Shown one piece after another: positions 45,987-54,985 of a stretch of DNA of 64,000 nt (positions are counted from its first letter, which is position 1; the number at the start of each line of letters is the position of its first letter). The position numbers and the translations under genes are program-made. The notes beneath the pieces were generated by a model. It was not told the origin of the DNA, searched no databases, and was given only the letters and a program-made list of their open reading frames with translations. The DNA is from Galbibacter sp038433465 (GTDB lineage: Bacteria > Bacteroidota > Bacteroidia > Flavobacteriales > Flavobacteriaceae). Location: the NCBI RefSeq assembly GCF_038433465.1, contig NZ_JAESVF010000008.1:76498-140497 (forward strand). The letters are read 5' to 3'.

Positions 45987-46020
45987 AAAAAAAAGGACAG
46001 GCGCACACCTATCCTTTTTT
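45987..46020 (+). terminator. Terminator-like hairpin in the susC 5' leader
   Basis: AAAAAAGGACAGG pairs with CCTATCCTTTTTT around a 6-base loop. It lies about 60 bases downstream of operator B and 200 bases upstream of the susC ATG, so a transcript from the operator-controlled promoter must pass it. Confidence 0.7.
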
Positions 46021-46043
46021 GAAAATCAACTTCTAAAAAGAAG

Positions 46044-46080
46044 TAAAATTTAAACATGTAATTACTTAATAAGTAATTAG
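46044..46080. promoter_or_regulatory. Palindromic leader element shared with the MFS gene, copy 1
   Basis: TAAAATTTAAACAT is followed by TAATTACTTA-A-TAAGTAATTA, a perfect 10-bp inverted repeat at 46059-46079. The same blocks recur at 53524-53559. The rest of the gene-free stretch 45932-46222 also holds a GAAGTTAC/GTAACTTC pair and the hairpin GAGGTAT/ATACCTC at 46159-46175. Confidence 0.5.
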
Positions 46081-46222
46081 AAGTTACAAAGATACATTTT
46101 TTTCATAAGTAACTTCAAAAAAGCTAACTCAACAATTACATTTAAGTAAATAGCCATCGAGGTATTTTATACCTCTAGAAATTCTATGTAAAAATTCAAA
46201 CTAACTTAAAGATTTTAAACTT

Positions 46223-49200
46223 ATGAAAATCAGGTTTTTAACCATATTTATAATGCTTATTTTGTGTCAATATTCGGGTATTGCGCAAGATACATTTATG
46301 CTAAGTGGTACGGTTACAGCCAAATCCGACGGAGTGCCAATTCCAGGAGTAAATGTGCTTGTAGCCAATAGTAATAAAGGAGTTGTTACCGATTTTGACG
46401 GGAACTACTCAATTTCGGTAACTAAAGGGGATAAAGTTTCGTATAGCTTTATCGGTTTTACCGAACAAACAATAACAGTTTCTGACCAACAGACTATAGA
46501 TATTGCGCTCGAGCAAGACCTTGAAGAACTCGATGAGGTGGTTGTTGTAGGGTATGGAACGCAAAAGAAAACAAGCTTAACTGGAGCGATTTCTAAAGTA
46601 ACCAATGAAGCGCTCGATCAAATACCAACATCTAGGGTAGATGATGCTTTGGTTGGACAAGTAGCTGGGGTAAATATACAAGCTACTGAAGCCGAGGCTG
46701 GGTCTGCACCAACCATTAGAATTAGAGGTACAGGGTCGTTAACTGGAAGTTCAGATCCGTTAATTGTAGTAGATGGATTAGTGGTTGATAATGACTTTTT
46801 AGGAAGTTTAGACATGAGCGAGGTAGAGTCGTTTGATGTATTAAAAGATGCTGCTTCTGCTGCTATTTATGGTTCTCGTGGAGGAAATGGAGTTATTTTA
46901 ATTACTACCAAACAAGGAAAGTCTGGTAAAACAGTATTTAGTTATCAAGGTTATACGGGGTTAAAATCTGCAAAGCAGAGCGATGCTTACTATTTTTCGG
47001 TAGCCGAAACAGCTGCTGCTGAATTAGCTTTTGCAGGAACACTTTCCGATAGAACAAAGTATTTACAAAAAATAGGAATCGATCAAGATTGGCAAGATAT
47101 CATTTTTGATGGAGGGAAAATTGAAAGTCATGAAGTAAGTGCTCGTGGAGGAAATGAAACTACAAAGTTCAGTGTTTCTTTCGGATATTTACACGACGAG
47201 GGTGTGTTGTTAACAGATGATTACAAGCGTTACAATGCACGTTTAAAAATTGATACAAAAGTTGGAGAGCGTTTTAGTTTTGGTGGAAACCTAGCACCTT
47301 CGTACACCAATACAAGACGTTTTGATGGCTCTACACACGATATTTTACGTCAGCCGCCATGGTTGCCTTTGTACCATGACGAAAACACAATTCAGTATGT
47401 AGATAGAAATGTTTACCCAGATGTGCAAATAGGCGATTATGCAGTACAACGTCATTTTGATAATTACGATTATTATGGAGATGGTAGTAGCTTAATCGAT
47501 ATTAGTGATACGTCGAACACCAATCCAGGAGCAAAAGTTTTGGAAAGAGACCAGAATGATTATAAATTTAAATTGTTTGGAAGTTTCTACGGAGAATACA
47601 AAATTGCTAAGGGATTAAAGTTTAAGGCAACACTTTCTGGAGATTATCAAGATACAAGGAGAGATCGTTGGCAAGGGGTTTTATCGAGTAGAAACGGTGC
47701 TGCCGATGCGAGTTATGAAGTTTCAGATGAAAATAGAATTCATATAGCTACCGAAAATTATTTTACGTATGATAGAACCTTCGGAAAGCACGACGTTGAG
47801 GCTGTAGCTGGTTTTTCAGCAGAAAAATGGGATTACGAAGGAAATAGTTCTTTAGGAACAGGATATACTTCAGATTTAATACAAACGTTAACAGCTGCAA
47901 CAGTACTTTCAGAACTCGATTCTTGGATTTATGCAGAGCGTTTCCAATCGTATTTTGGGCGTCTTAACTATGCTTTTGATGATAAATATTTGTTTTCTGC
48001 AAGTTTCCGTAGAGATGGAAGTTCGGTTTTTGGAATGGATTCTAAATACGGGAATTTCCCAGCAGTATCTGCAGGTTGGCGTATTTCACAAGAAAATTTT
48101 TTAATCAATAGCGATGCAATTAGCAATTTAAAGTTAAGAGTAAGTTACGGTTATACAGGTAATAAAGATTTAAATACAGGGAACGATATTATCGATTTAT
48201 ACCCAGCGTTGTCACTGCTTGGGCCTTCTTCAGCAACTATCGAAGGAAGTTTAGAGTCGGCTTACATTGCATTGAATATTGCAAATCCAGATTTACAATG
48301 GGAGCGTTCAAAAGAAATCAACCTAGGGCTAGATTATGGATTCTTTAGAAATAGAATCACAGGTTCTGTAGATTATTACAACCGTACCAGCGATCAATTA
48401 CTTTTAGACAATCCAGTATCGTCAACAACAGGATTTAGAAGTGCGTTGGTAAACATCGGAGAAGTTGTTAATAGTGGTTTTGAATTTGAGCTTAGAACAC
48501 GTAACATTTCAAATCAAAATTTTAAATGGACAACAACTTTCTTGGCTTCGATGAATGATAATGAGTTAACTGACTTTGCAGACTCTAATGGTCAAATTCA
48601 ATTTGTAGATGATAAAAGAGCTGCAGAGTGGATTAATTTAGAAGGGCAACCAATTTCTTCTTTCTACGGATGGGTAGTCGACGATCAAGTTCCGTTGGAA
48701 TATTTACAACAACCTTTTTGGCCTGTAGGTGGGCAAGCGCAAGATGTGTACGTAAAAGACCTTAACGGCGATGGACTAATTGATGATGATGATAAAACAA
48801 TATTAGGAAGCCCATACCCAGATTTGGTTTGGAGTGTTACCAACGATTTCCAAATTGGTAACCTTGATGTAAGTTTCTTATTTCAAGGAAGTCACGGTGC
48901 CGAAGTTCGTAATATGGGAGACCAATACTTGTTTAACCATTTTAATAGCGGACAAGATTTTGATCCGTCAATTACTCCAAATCAAGAGTTTATACGAGAG
49001 AAAATCTTTACAAACTCTATCGTTCAAGATGCTTCGTACGTTGCTTTAAGAACAGTAAATGTTGGGTTTAATTTCCCAAAAGATGTTACTCAAAATATAG
49101 GTCTTTCTAATTTGAGACTTTATGTGGCAGGGCAAAACTTACTGTACTTTACTGCAGACGGTTATACAGGGTTTAATCCAGAATCGATTTACGAAACTTC

Positions 49201-49279
49201 TCCAACAACCTACGGTTATCAAAGAGCAGGTTCGCCTATCGCAAGAACCATTTCGTTGGGGTTAAATGCTGAGTTTTAA
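46223..49279 (+). CDS. SusC/RagA-family TonB-dependent receptor (alginate locus)
   Basis: This outer-membrane importer for alginate oligomers (assigned from context) has 1018 residues. Domains in order are a signal peptide (cleavage near SGIAQ), a carboxypeptidase-regulatory-like domain (about 25-100, LSGTVTAKSDGVPIPGVNV), the plug (about 105-235; VVVGYGTQKKTSLTGAIS, VVDGLVVDN, AIYGSRGGNGVILITTK) and the beta-barrel ending ARTISLGLNAEF. There is no STN domain, so control is not through an ECF/FecR pair but probably through the operator at 45903. It is followed by susD after 29 bases. Confidence 0.95.
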   Translation: MKIRFLTIFIMLILCQYSGIAQDTFMLSGTVTAKSDGVPIPGVNVLVANSNKGVVTDFDGNYSISVTKGDKVSYSFIGFTEQTITVSDQQTIDIALEQDLEELDEVVVVGYGTQKKTSLTGAISKVTNEALDQIPTSRVDDALVGQVAGVNIQATEAEAGSAPTIRIRGTGSLTGSSDPLIVVDGLVVDNDFLGSLDMSEVESFDVLKDAASAAIYGSRGGNGVILITTKQGKSGKTVFSYQGYTGLKSAKQSDAYYFSVAETAAAELAFAGTLSDRTKYLQKIGIDQDWQDIIFDGGKIESHEVSARGGNETTKFSVSFGYLHDEGVLLTDDYKRYNARLKIDTKVGERFSFGGNLAPSYTNTRRFDGSTHDILRQPPWLPLYHDENTIQYVDRNVYPDVQIGDYAVQRHFDNYDYYGDGSSLIDISDTSNTNPGAKVLERDQNDYKFKLFGSFYGEYKIAKGLKFKATLSGDYQDTRRDRWQGVLSSRNGAADASYEVSDENRIHIATENYFTYDRTFGKHDVEAVAGFSAEKWDYEGNSSLGTGYTSDLIQTLTAATVLSELDSWIYAERFQSYFGRLNYAFDDKYLFSASFRRDGSSVFGMDSKYGNFPAVSAGWRISQENFLINSDAISNLKLRVSYGYTGNKDLNTGNDIIDLYPALSLLGPSSATIEGSLESAYIALNIANPDLQWERSKEINLGLDYGFFRNRITGSVDYYNRTSDQLLLDNPVSSTTGFRSALVNIGEVVNSGFEFELRTRNISNQNFKWTTTFLASMNDNELTDFADSNGQIQFVDDKRAAEWINLEGQPISSFYGWVVDDQVPLEYLQQPFWPVGGQAQDVYVKDLNGDGLIDDDDKTILGSPYPDLVWSVTNDFQIGNLDVSFLFQGSHGAEVRNMGDQYLFNHFNSGQDFDPSITPNQEFIREKIFTNSIVQDASYVALRTVNVGFNFPKDVTQNIGLSNLRLYVAGQNLLYFTADGYTGFNPESIYETSPTTYGYQRAGSPIARTISLGLNAEF

Positions 49280-49308
49280 AAGATTTTAACTGACTAAATT
49301 ACTTAAAA

Positions 49309-50730
49309 ATGAAAATATATAAATATATAGGAATTGTACTTTTAGCAGGATTCGCGTGGTCTTGTGGAGACGATTTTTTAGATCCAGTTCCAGAATCTGC
49401 TGTAACTTCTGATGCTTATTTTGAAAACGACGAGCAAATAGAAAGCGGAATTATAGGAATGTATGATGCTATTCAAGGTGTAAATTCAAATGACCTTGAC
49501 GATAATTTTAGTGTTCAAAGAGAATACTATATCACCGAAATGCGAAGCGATAATACGCGTACCAAATCGGGTGAAGGAGAGGCTGCTCAGTTCGAAAATT
49601 ATACTGTAACAGCCAGTAACGGAATTGTTGCCAATTACTACATCAGTTTTTACGAAATAATTTATAGAGCAAATTTGGTGCTTCAAAACCTAGATGCAGC
49701 CTCTGCTGCCAAAGCAGGAGCCTTCGAAGGCGAAGCTAAATTTGTACGCGCTTATGCGTATTTCAATTTAGTTAGACTTTTTGGAGACATCCCGTTAATC
49801 GACCGTGTAATAGGTCCTTCAGATAAAGAAACAGCTTATACACGCGTAGCCAAAGACCAAGTGTACGATTTAATTATTAGCGATCTTGAGGTAGCAATTG
49901 CAAACTTGAACAACAACTATAAAAATAGAGCTTCAAAAGCGGCTGCTCAAACCTTGCTAGCAAAAGTATATTTAACGTTGGGGACAAACTACGGTGAGGC
50001 ACAAACACTCTTAGAATCTGTAATGAACAGTGGTTATGATTTAGAGCCAAACTTTCAAGATGTTTTTTATACTGAAGGGAATGATGAGGTGATTTTTGCC
50101 GTAGGTTATACTTCAGACCTTGTTTCTGATAGTCAAAATATTTCTGCGGAATGGCTTAATTCTGTAGGAAGAACCAGTGGAATGAATTACGTTACTACGG
50201 AAGCAAGAGCTGCACTCGATGAATTTGGAGGAGACAGAACAGTGTATTCTTATCGCCAAGATGCGGCACAGCCAACGCAATATCAAGTTGTGAAATATCT
50301 GCCAAATGGCGATGATAATTTAGGAATCCAAGCTACTTCCAATAATCCAGAATTGGCAGGAAACGATTGGATTGTTCTTCGCTATGCCGATGTGTTATTG
50401 ATGCATGTAGAAGCTATTATGGCTGGAGGGCAAGAAACCTCTGCAACAGCTGCGTTAAATTCTTTCCAAAAAGTAAGAAACAGAGCAGGTATCACAACAC
50501 CTGTAACTTCTATCACAAAACAAGATTTACTAGATGAAAGACGTGTGGAACTGGCTTTCGAAAATCATAGATTTTTCGACCTTGTTCGTTTTGGTGTAGC
50601 ACAAGAAGTGTTGTCCAAATATTCAGATGATAATGGATATGGCTTCAGTGCAACAGATTTATTACTGCCTATTCCTCAAAGAGAAATCAATTTGAGTAAT
50701 GGTTTAATGACGCAAAATCCTGGATACTAA
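49309..50730 (+). CDS. SusD/RagB-family nutrient-binding lipoprotein (alginate locus)
   Basis: The 473-residue surface lipoprotein (lipobox GFAWSC, Cys 19) shows the SusD pattern. Segments are GEAKFVRAYAYFNLVRLFGDIPL, which is the first TPR helix pair here split at Tyr, VRNRAGITTPV, and LLDERRVELAFENHRFFDLVRFG near the C-terminus. It ends LPIPQREINLSNGLMTQNPGY, the classic SusD ending. It pairs with the SusC above; the ligand is inferred from the lyases around it. Confidence 0.95.
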   Translation: MKIYKYIGIVLLAGFAWSCGDDFLDPVPESAVTSDAYFENDEQIESGIIGMYDAIQGVNSNDLDDNFSVQREYYITEMRSDNTRTKSGEGEAAQFENYTVTASNGIVANYYISFYEIIYRANLVLQNLDAASAAKAGAFEGEAKFVRAYAYFNLVRLFGDIPLIDRVIGPSDKETAYTRVAKDQVYDLIISDLEVAIANLNNNYKNRASKAAAQTLLAKVYLTLGTNYGEAQTLLESVMNSGYDLEPNFQDVFYTEGNDEVIFAVGYTSDLVSDSQNISAEWLNSVGRTSGMNYVTTEARAALDEFGGDRTVYSYRQDAAQPTQYQVVKYLPNGDDNLGIQATSNNPELAGNDWIVLRYADVLLMHVEAIMAGGQETSATAALNSFQKVRNRAGITTPVTSITKQDLLDERRVELAFENHRFFDLVRFGVAQEVLSKYSDDNGYGFSATDLLLPIPQREINLSNGLMTQNPGY

Positions 50731-50742
50731 AATTTAGAAAAA

Positions 50743-51612
50743 ATGAAAACAATAAACATATATAAAAAACTAATTAAGTTAATAGCTTTTGTATTAACCA
50801 TGGTTTCCGTTGTAGCCTGTGATTTAAATGAAGACTTGCCAGAAGAGGGTTCGATTGAAGACCTTACGCCACCGCAAGCTTTATTTGCAGCCTCGCAAAA
50901 TGAAACAGATTATCTGCTTTACAATTTTGCAAACCTATCATCAAGTGCTACCGATTTTCAATGGGATTTTGGAGACGGGAATACTTCTACAGACCTAGAT
51001 GCTACCAATACTTTTCCTGCGGAAGGAACTTATACTGTAACCTTAACTGCATCTGATAAATTAGGAAAAACAAGCACCTATTCAGAAGAAATTGTTGTGG
51101 TAGAACCAGAAGTTCCGCAAGCAATAACACCAGCAATTGGCGCAGCCGATTTTGAAGATGGAAACGATGTTTGTGGTACTGGAGATAGTAGAGATTGCTG
51201 GCGAATTTCTGGAGGTAAAATCCACCAAACCACTTCCGATGGTAGAAACGGAACTAGAGGAGCAAAATATCCAGCAGCAGCTTCTAACGATGCCCGTGTA
51301 ACTTACCAAGCGGTTACAGTTTCACCAAATACAAAATATGTGTTTACACTGTATTACGCCATTCAAGAAGATGGAGATAGTGTAAAAGCAAGTATTATTG
51401 ATGGGGCTTTAGAAAACTATGATGAATTTGCAAGTGCTACAATTTTGGGTTCAAGTGAAGGAACTGTAAATGGTGGAAAAGGAAACTTTAATGCTATTAT
51501 TATTGAATTTGAAACAGGAGCAAGCGGAGAAATTTCTATGCTATTTGAAGCAGGAGAAGCCAATGCTAAAGATTCGTATATCGATGATGTTTCAATTGTT
51601 CCAGCTGGTTAA
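50743..51612 (+). CDS. PKD-domain surface lipoprotein, candidate alginate-binding protein
   Basis: The 289-residue lipoprotein (SVVAC near residue 26) has a PKD domain (about 42-122; FQWDFGDGNTS and GTYTVTLTASD are the signature). A C-terminal jelly-roll-like domain (about 130-287) carries a Cys pair (DVCGTGDSRDCW) and aromatic residues. Its position after susD is where surface glycan-binding proteins of such loci lie, so it probably presents alginate at the cell surface. The stop overlaps the region where the PL7 gene starts (5 bases apart). Confidence 0.8.
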   Translation: MKTINIYKKLIKLIAFVLTMVSVVACDLNEDLPEEGSIEDLTPPQALFAASQNETDYLLYNFANLSSSATDFQWDFGDGNTSTDLDATNTFPAEGTYTVTLTASDKLGKTSTYSEEIVVVEPEVPQAITPAIGAADFEDGNDVCGTGDSRDCWRISGGKIHQTTSDGRNGTRGAKYPAAASNDARVTYQAVTVSPNTKYVFTLYYAIQEDGDSVKASIIDGALENYDEFASATILGSSEGTVNGGKGNFNAIIIEFETGASGEISMLFEAGEANAKDSYIDDVSIVPAG

Positions 51613-51616
51613 TGCG

Positions 51617-52570
51617 ATGCAAATGTTAATAAAGAAAAATTATAAATTGCTTTGTTTAGCTTTTATGTTGGTACTGATTTTTTCTTCAGTACCAACATTA
51701 ACAGCACAAGCATCTGTGACTTCTAAGCATTTGTTGTTTGCATCTTTAAATAAAAATGAAGATACTGCGTTGGTTTCTTCAGCAAGAAAAAAAAGATACA
51801 AACTCCCAAAGATAGATTTGAGTCATTGGAAAGTAACCATTCCTGAAGGTGAAGGGAAAGGGGGAGCTATAAGTGTAGAACCACCTGCAATTCTTGATTA
51901 TGCAACAAACGAAACCTTAAAGCCGTATATGTATAACGACTCTTTAATTGGAGCGCTAACTTTTTATGCATACCCGAGCAATGCTACCACAGCAAACACC
52001 AAATATTCACGATCAGAACTCCGTGAACAAATGGAGCCTGGTAATGATAATGTAAATTGGACTTTTAAAGACGGGGGAAATTTAAAGGCTAAAATTGCAA
52101 TGGGCGATGTGTCTAAAGATGAAGATGGAAAATATCATAAAGTGATTATACTTCAGATACACGGTAGGTTAACCAATGAACAAAAAGCGCTTATCGGACA
52201 AAAAGATAACAATGCACCACCAATTTTAAAGATTTACTGGGATAAAGGGAAGATTCGTGTAAAGACTAAGGTGCTTAAGTACGATGGTGTTTCTTCAGAA
52301 GGGATTTTACATGAAGAAGCATGGGGCGACGACGAAGGTTATTCTTTTAAAGAAGAAGTAGGATTTAAAAAATTTACTGTCGAAATAGATGTTTCCGACG
52401 GAAAAATGGTTGTTTCCCTAAACAATAACGAATATGTTACATATGATAATTTAAGTATAAAACGTTGGAGTGTTTTTGAAAACTACTTCAAGGCAGGAAA
52501 TTATTTGCAAACAAGAGACGAAGGTGCTTTTGCAAAAGTGAATTTTTTCGATTTAAAAGTTACTCATTAA
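51617..52570 (+). CDS. Polysaccharide lyase family 7 alginate lyase
   Basis: This endo-type alginate lyase has a beta jelly-roll fold and 317 residues from the ATG at 51617. All three PL7 signatures are present: RSELR (132-136), QIH (180-182) and YFKAGNYLQ (290-298), which hold the catalytic arginine, glutamine, histidine and tyrosine. The QIH rather than QVH form is often associated with guluronate-containing bonds. A hydrophobic signal segment (about 10-30, ending TAQA) suggests export. The frame is open much further upstream, overlapping the PKD gene, but that part is not homologous. A strong terminator follows. Confidence 0.93.
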   Translation: MQMLIKKNYKLLCLAFMLVLIFSSVPTLTAQASVTSKHLLFASLNKNEDTALVSSARKKRYKLPKIDLSHWKVTIPEGEGKGGAISVEPPAILDYATNETLKPYMYNDSLIGALTFYAYPSNATTANTKYSRSELREQMEPGNDNVNWTFKDGGNLKAKIAMGDVSKDEDGKYHKVIILQIHGRLTNEQKALIGQKDNNAPPILKIYWDKGKIRVKTKVLKYDGVSSEGILHEEAWGDDEGYSFKEEVGFKKFTVEIDVSDGKMVVSLNNNEYVTYDNLSIKRWSVFENYFKAGNYLQTRDEGAFAKVNFFDLKVTH

Positions 52571-52614
52571 TTGTTTACAGTTGTTAGATGAGTTGTTTTA
52601 GTTAGTGCTTTGAT

Positions 52615-52656
52615 ATCTGCCAGAAACCTTTTGTAATTCGATATCATCTGGCAGAT
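52615..52656 (+). terminator. Terminator of the susCD-PL7 operon
   Basis: ATCTGCCAGA pairs perfectly with TCTGGCAGAT, followed by GTCTTTT. Confidence 0.82.
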
Positions 52657-52723
52657 GTCTTTTAATGAGGAAATAGTTTATAAATACTAACGTTTTGAGT
52701 TTTTTTGTTAAACATAAATTTTA

Positions 52724-52756
52724 TAAATTTGATAAACCAAACTGGTTAACCAATTG
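52724..52756 (+). promoter_or_regulatory. Regulator-gene promoter with paired operator (site C)
   Basis: TAAATTTG (52724-52731) is the -7 box. TGATAAACCA (52730-52739) and TGGTTAACCA (52743-52752) overlap it, with centres 13 bases apart. This suggests that the regulator controls its own gene. Confidence 0.72.
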
Positions 52757-52782
52757 TAAGGTTTATATATACCGCCTTTGTA

Positions 52783-53520
52783 ATGAAAATAGAAGCTTTA
52801 AATAAAATTGAAAATCAAGATGTTAGGAATGAGATAATTTCTAAAATTAGAGAGCTAATTAATTATAAAAATCTAGAACCAGGGGATAAATTGCCATCAG
52901 AGCGAATGTTAGCTGAAAAATTTGGAGTTAGTCGAAACAATCTACGTGAGGCTATACAAACATTAGAATTTTATGGATTGTTAAAATCGATTCCACAAAG
53001 CGGAACCTTCGTTGCAAACATTGGAATAATAGCTTTAAACGGAATGATTTCTGATATTGTGAGTTTAGACAACCCCGATTTTAAATCGCTCGTAGAAACT
53101 CGAATTTTATTAGAACTTAAAACAGTAAAATTGGCTGCACTTCGCCGTACCGAATCGCAACTTAAAAACATGAAAGAAGCACTCGATGCATATAAAAAGA
53201 AGGTGCTTAATGGAGAAGATGCTGTTCAAGAAGATTTGCTTTTTCATTTAGCAATCGCAAAGGCAAGCGGTAACAGAACGATGAATACATTTATGCTGAT
53301 AATCACTCCAGAGATTATCACCAATTTCGAAAAGTATCATGTGTGTGATGATAATCAGGCACTTCTTGGAATTCAAGAACATACCGATATTTACGAAGCA
53401 ATTAAAAATAAAGACCCTCAAGCTGCTAAGGAGAAAATGAAAGTTCATTTTAGAAGTTTGTATCAATACTGTTATAATATAGATATTAATGAGAATAAAG
53501 GGATCGCACAATCTCGATAA
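52783..53520 (+). CDS. FadR/GntR-family transcriptional regulator of the alginate locus
   Basis: The 245-residue regulator has an N-terminal winged helix (about 10-78: LPSERMLAEKFGVSRNNLREAIQTLEFYGLL, cut here into turn and recognition helix). A C-terminal helical FCD ligand domain (about 95-235) has the metal-binding pattern of Asp/His residues (HLAIAKASGN, EHTDIYEAI, HFRSLYQY). FCD regulators bind small organic acids and recognise palindromes of the type TGGTnnACCA. Tandem copies of this type occur upstream of its own gene and at three other promoters of the locus. The inducer is probably a late pathway intermediate such as KDG; that is inference. Confidence 0.93.
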   Translation: MKIEALNKIENQDVRNEIISKIRELINYKNLEPGDKLPSERMLAEKFGVSRNNLREAIQTLEFYGLLKSIPQSGTFVANIGIIALNGMISDIVSLDNPDFKSLVETRILLELKTVKLAALRRTESQLKNMKEALDAYKKKVLNGEDAVQEDLLFHLAIAKASGNRTMNTFMLIITPEIITNFEKYHVCDDNQALLGIQEHTDIYEAIKNKDPQAAKEKMKVHFRSLYQYCYNIDINENKGIAQSR

Positions 53521-53523
53521 TAA

Positions 53524-53559
53524 TAAAATTTAAACATTGATTACTTAATAAGGAATTTT
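53524..53559. promoter_or_regulatory. Palindromic leader element shared with susC, copy 2
   Basis: TAAAATTTAAACAT and ATTACTTAATAAG are identical to the copy at 46044-46073, with a 2-base instead of 3-base spacer. The palindrome is less perfect here. A hairpin CTAATTG/CAATTAG follows at 53611-53629. The stretch lies 123-158 bases before the MFS start, similar to its distance from susC. Confidence 0.45.
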
Positions 53560-53681
53560 AGTGTATAGCACTTTTCTTTCCTTAAAAATTTAATAAGCAT
53601 TTGTAGAAGCCTAATTGTTGTGCAATTAGAGCGCTAAATTACTATTGCCTTATTTTAAAAAATAAACTAACAAACCTACAC

Positions 53682-54962
53682 ATGAAAATTAAAGGACTTA
53701 GATGGTGGATTATTGCCTTAATTGGCTTAGCGACAGTAATTAATTATGTCGACCGAACTGCTTTTGGTGTGATGTGGCCAGAGATGGGGAAAGATCTAGG
53801 CATGGATGAAGCAGATTATGCCGTGATGCTTAACGTGTTTATGGTAACTTATGCAGCCGGGAAATTTTTATCGGGAAAATTATATGACCAAATAGGCACC
53901 CGATTAGGGTTTACGGTTTCTATCGTAGTTTGGTCTTTATCTGCTGTATTTCACGCATTTGCAAGAGGTTTAGTTTCACTGTCAATAGTGCGTGGTTTTT
54001 TAGGACTTGGAGAAGCAGGAAATTGGCCTGGAGCTGTTAAAAGTAATGGCGAGTGGTTCCCTGTGAAAGAAAGAGCTATCGCTCAAGGAATTTTTAACGC
54101 AGGTGCATCGTTAGGGAGTGTTATTGCGCCAGCTTTTATAGCTGTTCTTTACAGTTCATTTGGTTGGAGAACAACCTTTATCATTTTAGGAGGAATTGGT
54201 TTGTTGTGGGTTATTCCATGGCTGTTTGTAAATAAAACTACTCCAGAAAATCATTCATGGATTACAGAAGAAGAACGTGCACTTATTTTAAATGATAGAA
54301 TTAAAAAAACTTCAGCAGTAAATAACTCCAAAGAAAAAGGACTTTCCGTAGCACAAATTTTAAAATTTAAAGAAGCTTGGGGAGTACTAGTAACCCGATT
54401 TTTTATTGAGCCTATTTGGTGGCTTTTTGTTGGGTGGATGCCAATTTACTTAAACTCTAAATATGGGTTTAGTATTGAACAAATTGGAGCAACTCTTTGG
54501 ATTTCATATTTAGGAGGAATGGCCGGAAGTATCCTCGGTGGATGGTTTTGTGGTAAATTGATGCAAACTAAAACTGTAGATACTGCAAGAAAAATAGTAA
54601 TTACCATAGGTGCATCACTTATATTTTTAGGGTTACTCGGTATAATTCTTTTAGTAAAAGGGAACGACCCAATGATGTTTATCTATATCGTAGGAGTAGT
54701 GCTTTTTGGTTTTCAGTTTGCAATTGGAAATATTCAAACAATTTCAAGTGATTTATTTAGTGGTCCATCTGTAGGAACATTAGCAGGTTTAGCGGGAACT
54801 ATTGCTGCAGTTTCAGTAATTATAATGAACTGGCTTATTCCTAAAATAACAGTTGAATCATACACGCCAGCATTTATTCTAATAGCTGTTTTGGCGCCCC
54901 TCGCTGTTGTGTCTTTATATGTGCTGATCCCTAAAATCAAACCTGTAGAATTAGAAAATTAA
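53682..54962 (+). CDS. MFS hexuronate transporter (ExuT-like)
   Basis: The inner-membrane carrier has 426 residues and twelve predicted helices and belongs to the anion:cation symporter branch. Signs are NYVDRTAFGVMWPEM near the start, the loop-2/3 motif GKLYDQIGTRLGF and GLGEAGNWPGAVKSNGEWFP, which is typical of hexuronate carriers. In this locus it probably imports unsaturated uronate or its linear keto form. It lies 161 bases after the regulator gene and is followed by the SDR after 23 bases. Confidence 0.9.
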   Translation: MKIKGLRWWIIALIGLATVINYVDRTAFGVMWPEMGKDLGMDEADYAVMLNVFMVTYAAGKFLSGKLYDQIGTRLGFTVSIVVWSLSAVFHAFARGLVSLSIVRGFLGLGEAGNWPGAVKSNGEWFPVKERAIAQGIFNAGASLGSVIAPAFIAVLYSSFGWRTTFIILGGIGLLWVIPWLFVNKTTPENHSWITEEERALILNDRIKKTSAVNNSKEKGLSVAQILKFKEAWGVLVTRFFIEPIWWLFVGWMPIYLNSKYGFSIEQIGATLWISYLGGMAGSILGGWFCGKLMQTKTVDTARKIVITIGASLIFLGLLGIILLVKGNDPMMFIYIVGVVLFGFQFAIGNIQTISSDLFSGPSVGTLAGLAGTIAAVSVIIMNWLIPKITVESYTPAFILIAVLAPLAVVSLYVLIPKIKPVELEN

Positions 54963-54985
54963 TACATAAAATAAATTAATAAAAA

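Noticed and set aside
51470..51616. Upstream extension of the PL7 frame
   Set aside because: It overlaps the PKD gene in another frame, and the signal peptide only makes sense from 51617 or 51623.
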